In this document: piece by piece, positions 60,825 to 64,000 of the stretch
Numbering within the stretch: the stretch's first letter is position 1
Layout of the letters: each line of letters begins with the position of its first letter
Assembly: GCA_963792075.1 (NCBI GenBank)
Contig: CAWBUW010000012.1
Span: 806,001 to 870,000 of the forward strand
Source: CAWBUW01 sp963792075
GTDB lineage: Bacteria > Chloroflexota > Anaerolineae > Anaerolineales > UBA4823
Direction of reading: 5' to 3'
DNA: 64,000 nucleotides
Notes under the pieces: model-generated
Told to the model about the DNA's origin: nothing
What the model saw: only the letters and a program-made list of their open reading frames with translations
Database searches by the model: none
Made by a program: the position numbers and the translations under genes

Positions 60825-60852
60825 ACATCACCCCGAATGAATAATAGGAAAT

Positions 60853-60896
60853 TTGTGGTGTTTTTTACGGGCGTTCGTCCGTAAAAAACACCACAA
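60853..60896. repeat. Perfect hairpin, 18-bp arms
   Basis: Arms TTGTGGTGTTTTTTACGG (60853-60870) and complement (60879-60896), loop GCGTTCGT. Lies between the divergent murJ and tRNA-Ser genes, where no terminator is needed. Confidence 0.9.
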
Positions 60897-60930
60897 GTAC
60901 CCCCCAATTATGATAAAATCGGAGCGACAT

Positions 60931-61015
60931 GGAGGGTTGGCCGAGCGGCTTAAGGCGCTTGTCTTGAAAACAAGTTTGGAGCAATCCAACGTGGGTTCGA
61001 ATCCCTCACCCTCCG
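60931..61015 (+). tRNA. tRNA-Ser (anticodon TGA)
   Basis: Acceptor stem GGAGGGT/ACCCTCC, discriminator G 61015, anticodon loop CTTGAAA with TGA, long variable arm, T-loop GGTTCGAATCC. CCA not encoded. A TAAAAT box lies at 60914-60919. Confidence 0.95.
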
Positions 61016-61026
61016 CCTAATAGTAG

Positions 61027-61065
61027 CTGGGGCAGGTCAGGCGTAAGCTGCCTGACCTGCCCCAG
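61027..61065 (+). terminator. Hairpin, 16-bp perfect arms, after tRNA-Ser
   Basis: Arms 61027-61042 and 61050-61065, loop GTAAGCT. Only a weak T-run follows (TAACTTT). The rest of the gap to 61183 shows no gene. Confidence 0.75.
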
Positions 61066-61182
61066 TAACTTTAGCGGAATTAGATTATATTCAGGCCGCA
61101 GCGAAAGGAAAACAAATCAACAAGGAGAAAGCCCCTGTTTAGTTGCACCTAATAACCTGCGGGTGTTGCTATATAGGCCATT

Positions 61183-62178
61183 TCAAGTGATTAGGCCCGG
61201 TTGACGTGTATGTGTCAATTGATCGATTAGCCATCCTATTACAACAAGCGTAACTGGAATGATCCATATAGCAGCCAGTTGCGGGTAACGTGTCGACGCG
61301 ACGATGTTCATCAGAGCCAGTGGCGTTGCATTCATCAGCAAGCCTAACCAGCGCACCTGCCGGCGCCGGGAAACAAAGAACAACATCGGCCAGATCAGCA
61401 TGCTGACCTGATATACCCCCAATGGGAATCCGCCGATAAAACCAATGTTCCAGTCAGGCAGTTGATATCCACCCGAAAAATATCCTCCAGATCTATACAG
61501 TGACAAAATCATATTCCCAAATGTAATCATAAATGGGAGTAGCGCCAGAACGATCAGGAGGATATTATGCCGATTTACCCACAACGAGTACGCCAACCAC
61601 GAAACCAGGCTTGCCAGCAAGATCAGCCAAAATAAGCTTTCAAACACACCTGTCAGGTTAAGGTTAAAAGGGCTTTCAGGCAGCCAACGCTCTTCTCGAA
61701 AAATCAACGCGAAGACGGTCAAAATAGTCTGCGGTAACCAGAAAAACAACAAATCCGATGAACGCCGGCGCAGGGCAATCAGCGCCAGTAATCCATAAAG
61801 CAGGAAGAATATGCGATTGAATGCCATCCAATACGGTGCAGAAGCGGGCGACGAATTGGTGCGAGCCAGGCCGCCAAAAATCAGCGTTAGAATTGTTAAG
61901 ATGGGGTACTTCAAAATTTCATAGGGGACAAACACAAGTAGAAAATCCACCCAACGGTTCGGCCGGTGGATTTCTTTCAAACCACGCCCTAAATCATGAG
62001 GTGATCCCATTTCCGCATCGAGTTTTTGGCCCCGTTCTGGAAGATCATTACCCAATTGAGGGTCTGCCAGCCCATCTTCAATGTGAGCGGCAACTTCTTC
62101 GATCAATGCAGCCCTTTCTTCAGGATCAAAACTCTTCAACTCGGCTTTCAGTTGGGCAAGATATTGCTCAGTGTTCAT
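61183..62178 (-). CDS. HAAS-like membrane protein linked to PadR regulator
   Basis: Protein of 331 aa. The N-terminal ~70 residues form a soluble helical HAAS/DUF1700-like domain (EQYLAQLKAELKSFDPEERA, ALIEEVAAHIEDGLAD), followed by about seven membrane segments. Such proteins are usually encoded next to PadR regulators and control envelope-related outputs, but no activity is established. The start overlaps the end of the padR-type gene by 11 nt. Confidence 0.85.
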   Translation of the reverse strand: MNTEQYLAQLKAELKSFDPEERAALIEEVAAHIEDGLADPQLGNDLPERGQKLDAEMGSPHDLGRGLKEIHRPNRWVDFLLVFVPYEILKYPILTILTLIFGGLARTNSSPASAPYWMAFNRIFFLLYGLLALIALRRRSSDLLFFWLPQTILTVFALIFREERWLPESPFNLNLTGVFESLFWLILLASLVSWLAYSLWVNRHNILLIVLALLPFMITFGNMILSLYRSGGYFSGGYQLPDWNIGFIGGFPLGVYQVSMLIWPMLFFVSRRRQVRWLGLLMNATPLALMNIVASTRYPQLAAIWIIPVTLVVIGWLIDQLTHTRQPGLIT

Positions 62179-62527
62179 TGGCTTCTCCTGAAGCTACTGT
62201 TGCTCCACCCAACATTTTAAATAACTGCTCGGCGAACCTGCGCCAATCCGCCTGTCCAGCAGCTAATCGTTCCAGCCCGGCCCGTGTGATCTCATAAACT
62301 TTGCGCCGGTGCATTCCCTTGCTTTCATCCCATTTCCCCTGGATCAAGTCGTCTTGCTCCATCTGATGCAAGGCTGGGTACAAAAGGGCAGCAGTCATAT
62401 TGAAGTAGCCTTCGCTACGCTTTTCCAGCTCTCGCATAATTGCGTAACCATGCATTGGCCCCTGACTGAGGATACCTAGAATTAGTAAAGGTGTGCTTCC
62501 TTTTCGAACTTGCTGGAGGTCTGTCAT
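62168..62527 (-). CDS. PadR-family transcriptional regulator
   Basis: Winged-helix regulator of 119 aa: LLILGILSQGPMHGYAIMRE, YFNMTAALLYPALHQMEQDD, RRKVYEITRAGLERL. ATG preceded by AGGAG. Its promoter is completely covered by a 21-bp inverted repeat, so it should repress its own operon with the HAAS-like gene; the inducing signal is unknown. Confidence 0.95.
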   Translation of the reverse strand: MTDLQQVRKGSTPLLILGILSQGPMHGYAIMRELEKRSEGYFNMTAALLYPALHQMEQDDLIQGKWDESKGMHRRKVYEITRAGLERLAAGQADWRRFAEQLFKMLGGATVASGEANEH

Positions 62528-62540
62528 GTTGGGACTCCTG

Positions 62541-62593
62541 ATATATAAGTAACTGATATATGTGATTATATATCAGTTACTTATATATGTCAA
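62541..62593 (-). promoter_or_regulatory. Consensus promoter inside a 21-bp inverted-repeat operator
   Basis: Minus-strand -35 TTGACA (62593-62588), 17-nt spacer, -10 TATAAT (62570-62565). Perfect arms 62541-62561 and 62568-62588 (6-nt gap) include ATATATAAGTAACTGATATA and span the spacer and -10. Probable PadR operator. Confidence 0.85.
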
Positions 62594-62681
62594 GAAGGAG
62601 AAGAAACCAACTATAATGAGTGCTTTTCCCCTTATCGTTTAGATATAAGCTACCCAATGTTTGAAAGCCCACATGGGAATA

Positions 62682-63659
62682 TCACCAGCAGAAACGATAG
62701 GCATTTTCCGGCGTGACTACCAACGTCTTGGTTGGCTGGTAAGCATCAAAAGCCTTTGAAAAAGAGTCTTTATCCGCCGAAGTGATTTGGAAAGCCCAAA
62801 ACTCCCATGGCTATTTCAAGAAAGCTTGACATTTGAGGGGTCTGGGGTTGTAGCAGTGGCATTGCCACTGCTACAACCCCAGTTTTCGTGAGAAGCCCCT
62901 CCCTGGCGCACGCAGTGCGCTGGGGAGGGGTTGGGGTGGGGCTTTGGCGATGGCTTTTTCATTCTTGAAAAAGCCATTCCAAAACTCCTGAGTCTGATTG
63001 CTTTCTAAAACCAGATCAATCTCATAACCCTGATATGTCCGCCAGAAATAGGCGTTGAACGGGCGCTGTGCATACAGATTGCGTTTCAGGATCGAGGCAA
63101 TCAACTGTTTTTCTTCAACAGTGGTTTTACCGACTACATCAGGATACGAGCCATACACCGAGAAAGAGTGCAGGACTTCGTTCAGCCGTCCTTGTTGGGT
63201 GATGGATTCAGGAAAGGAGAAATAATCATCAACCTGAATTCCTGCGTATTCTCCCAGCGTGAGTGGCAGCAATTCGACGAAATACTTACGCCCTGCCAGG
63301 CTGTCGGTCAAACCTTGCAGCAAGAGCAAAGAAGAAGATGATGCCGCCAGCACCTTTACATGGGGGAAGTGATCGAAAATGAGCTTAAGCAACAGATCAA
63401 TATGAGGAAGTCCTTGAATCTCATCCAGGAACAGGTAGTTGCGCCGTTGTGGGTCAAATCCCAATTCGGAGAGGACACGCCCCAGGCGGGCAGTGGAAGG
63501 ATCGCCGAAAATTGCTTGAGCGGTTGGATCGTCCAAGGAATAGATCGCAGTTGGCTCATTTTCTTGCAGGCGCTCACGATGGAGCATTTGCAGCAAAGTG
63601 GTTTTACCCACGCGTCGAGCACCATCTCCTGCGGTAAAAACGCGCAAACCCGCTGCCAT
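62682..63659 (-). pseudogene. DUF4143-type AAA ATPase remnant, split by a MITE-like element
   Basis: Remnant of a common P-loop ATPase. Present are ARRVGKTTLLQMLHRE (Walker A), YLFLDEIQGLPHIDLLLKLI (Walker B), AASSSSLLLLQGLTDSLAGR and the C-terminal FWRTYQGYEIDLVLESNQTQ. The middle of the DUF4143 domain (about 130 residues before RNLYAQRPFNAYFWRT) is missing. The C-terminus continues after the insertion 62806-62978 as WAFQITSADKDSF, then VVTPENAYRFCW and TGA 62684-62682. The first ATG (63659) lies in a hairpin loop and is not a credible start, so the 5' end is also lost or damaged. Confidence 0.88.
62806..62978. mobile_element. MITE-like element with 10-bp target duplication, carrying two palindromes
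   Basis: Flanked by the direct repeat CCAAAACTCC (62796-62805, 62979-62988). Terminal inverted repeats of about 19 nt match at 16 positions (CATGGCTATTTCAAGAAAG on the left; AATGGCTTTTTCAAGAATG read inward on the right). Inside are a perfect 19-bp hairpin (62842-62860/62864-62882, loop ATT) and a CCCCTCCC...GGGGAGGGG palindrome (62891-62930). Removing the element and one repeat copy restores the ATPase reading frame. Confidence 0.88.
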
Positions 63660-63669
63660 CAGCGGGTTT
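63646..63669. terminator. Hairpin AAACCCGCTG...CAGCGGGTTT
   Basis: Ten-bp arms 63646-63655 and 63660-63669, loop CCAT, with T-runs near both ends. Downstream of tRNA-Ser(GCT) on the minus strand, so probably its terminator. Confidence 0.75.
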
Positions 63670-63690
63670 TTGTTGTAACATGGGGTTCAG

Positions 63691-63781
63691 CGGGGAGACA
63701 GGGATTCGAACCCTGGGCGGAGGTTTAAGCCCCCGCACTCACTTAGCAGGCGAGCCCAATCAGCCACTCTGGCATCTCCCC
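63691..63781 (-). tRNA. tRNA-Ser (anticodon GCT)
   Basis: Acceptor stem GGGGAGA/TCTCCCC, anticodon stem-loop CTCGC-CTGCTAA-GTGAG giving GCT, long variable arm, T-loop GGTTCGAATCC, discriminator G. CCA not encoded. Confidence 0.95.
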
Positions 63782-63883
63782 TTCCTTTTGCCGGATTGCA
63801 TAGACCAGGAAGGGTTTTCTTTTCATCCGGCGGGTAGAATTCTACCATACATGGTGGGAGGCTGCAACACCGTGTGATTCAAT

Positions 63884-63973
63884 GGGTGCACTAAAAGGTT
63901 GTTAGGGGGCTGTGTGCGGGCGGCGTACGCCGCCCGCACACAGCCCCCTTTTACAACACTTTTGAGTGCTCCC
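63884..63973. mobile_element. MITE-like element with 46-bp perfect palindrome and 8-bp target duplication
   Basis: Flanked by direct repeats GATTCAAT (63876-63883, 63974-63981). Ends are inverted repeats (left GGGTGCACTAAAAGGTTGTT; right read inward GGGAGCACTCAAAAGTGTTG). The centre 63904-63949 is a perfect self-complementary 46-bp palindrome with GTAC in the middle. No coding capacity. Confidence 0.85.
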
Positions 63974-64000
63974 GATTCAATTAACCAATCCCCTGACCGG

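Noticed and set aside
63691..63781. tRNA-Ser as an integration site of a genomic island
   Set aside because: No integrase gene and no repeat of the tRNA 3' end are visible nearby, though the window ends soon after.
63680..63877. Apparent small protein starting GETGIRTLGGG
   Set aside because: This is the well-known translation artefact of tRNA-Ser on the opposite strand.

Overview
The window reads as a chromosomal segment of a free-living, heterotrophic member of the Chloroflexota, most likely class Anaerolineae. This is an inference from gene content: many lipoprotein substrate-binding proteins with acidic or Thr/Pro-rich tethers, a subtilase with a DUF11-type repeat ending in WFLPLVIREQ, PP2C/FHA signalling genes, an AmmeMemoRadiSam enzyme, and a moderately high GC content. 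There is no rRNA, prophage or CRISPR array. Three tRNA genes are present: Gln-TTG, Ser-TGA and Ser-GCT.

Layout. 1-4264: sugar ABC importer (binding protein, MalF, MalG) beside a divergent LacI-type regulator with two palindromic operators. 4359-8072: PLP enzyme of the cysteine-desulfurase fold, a frameshifted small conserved gene, MobA-like nucleotidyltransferase, AmmeMemoRadiSam radical SAM enzyme. 8084-16150: acetyltransferase, then a phospho-signalling cluster (degenerate PP2C-like membrane protein, active PP2C phosphatase, vWA-FHA protein) and a membrane protein. 16310-22920: guaA, xpt, a maf gene broken by a small palindromic insertion, a lipoprotein class B PBP, rsgA. 23227-45592: a large peptide-uptake region with one complete Opp/Dpp operon, an ECF sigma factor, a second Opp-type operon, two further solute-binding lipoproteins, an additional ATPase pair and a response regulator. 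45639-48820: tRNA-Gln, glmU, CNNM/CBS protein, cdd. 48875-49411: a REP-associated tyrosine transposase (RAYT) enclosed by hairpins. 49527-57350: DUF389 protein, HAD hydrolase, a broken BMP-like lipoprotein gene and a complete BMP/nucleoside ABC importer. 57389-64000: subtilase, MurJ, tRNA-Ser, PadR plus HAAS-like membrane protein, an ATPase pseudogene split by a MITE-like element, tRNA-Ser.

The most unusual property is a population of about 28 long, perfect or near-perfect hairpins (arms 14-26 bp). They lie in almost every intergenic gap and twice within broken genes. The arms differ from locus to locus, but the architecture is constant: a G/T-rich 5' arm (the same on either strand because the elements are palindromic) and a tiny loop, typically GC-GNA-GC or GC-AAA-GC. 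Two of them sit inside MITE-like units with terminal inverted repeats and 8-10 bp target-site duplications, and one of these cuts an ATPase gene whose frame is restored by in-silico excision. The RAYT gene is bracketed by four hairpins with the same CGC-GGA-GCG tip. I propose these as a shape-defined, sequence-diverse REP/MITE system. Some copies now serve as terminators, or as attenuators between binding-protein and permease genes (four of four ABC operons).

A second recurrent property is near-leaderless transcription: several genes have a -10 box only 6-8 nt before the start codon, including one divergent pair that shares a single symmetric -10 element.
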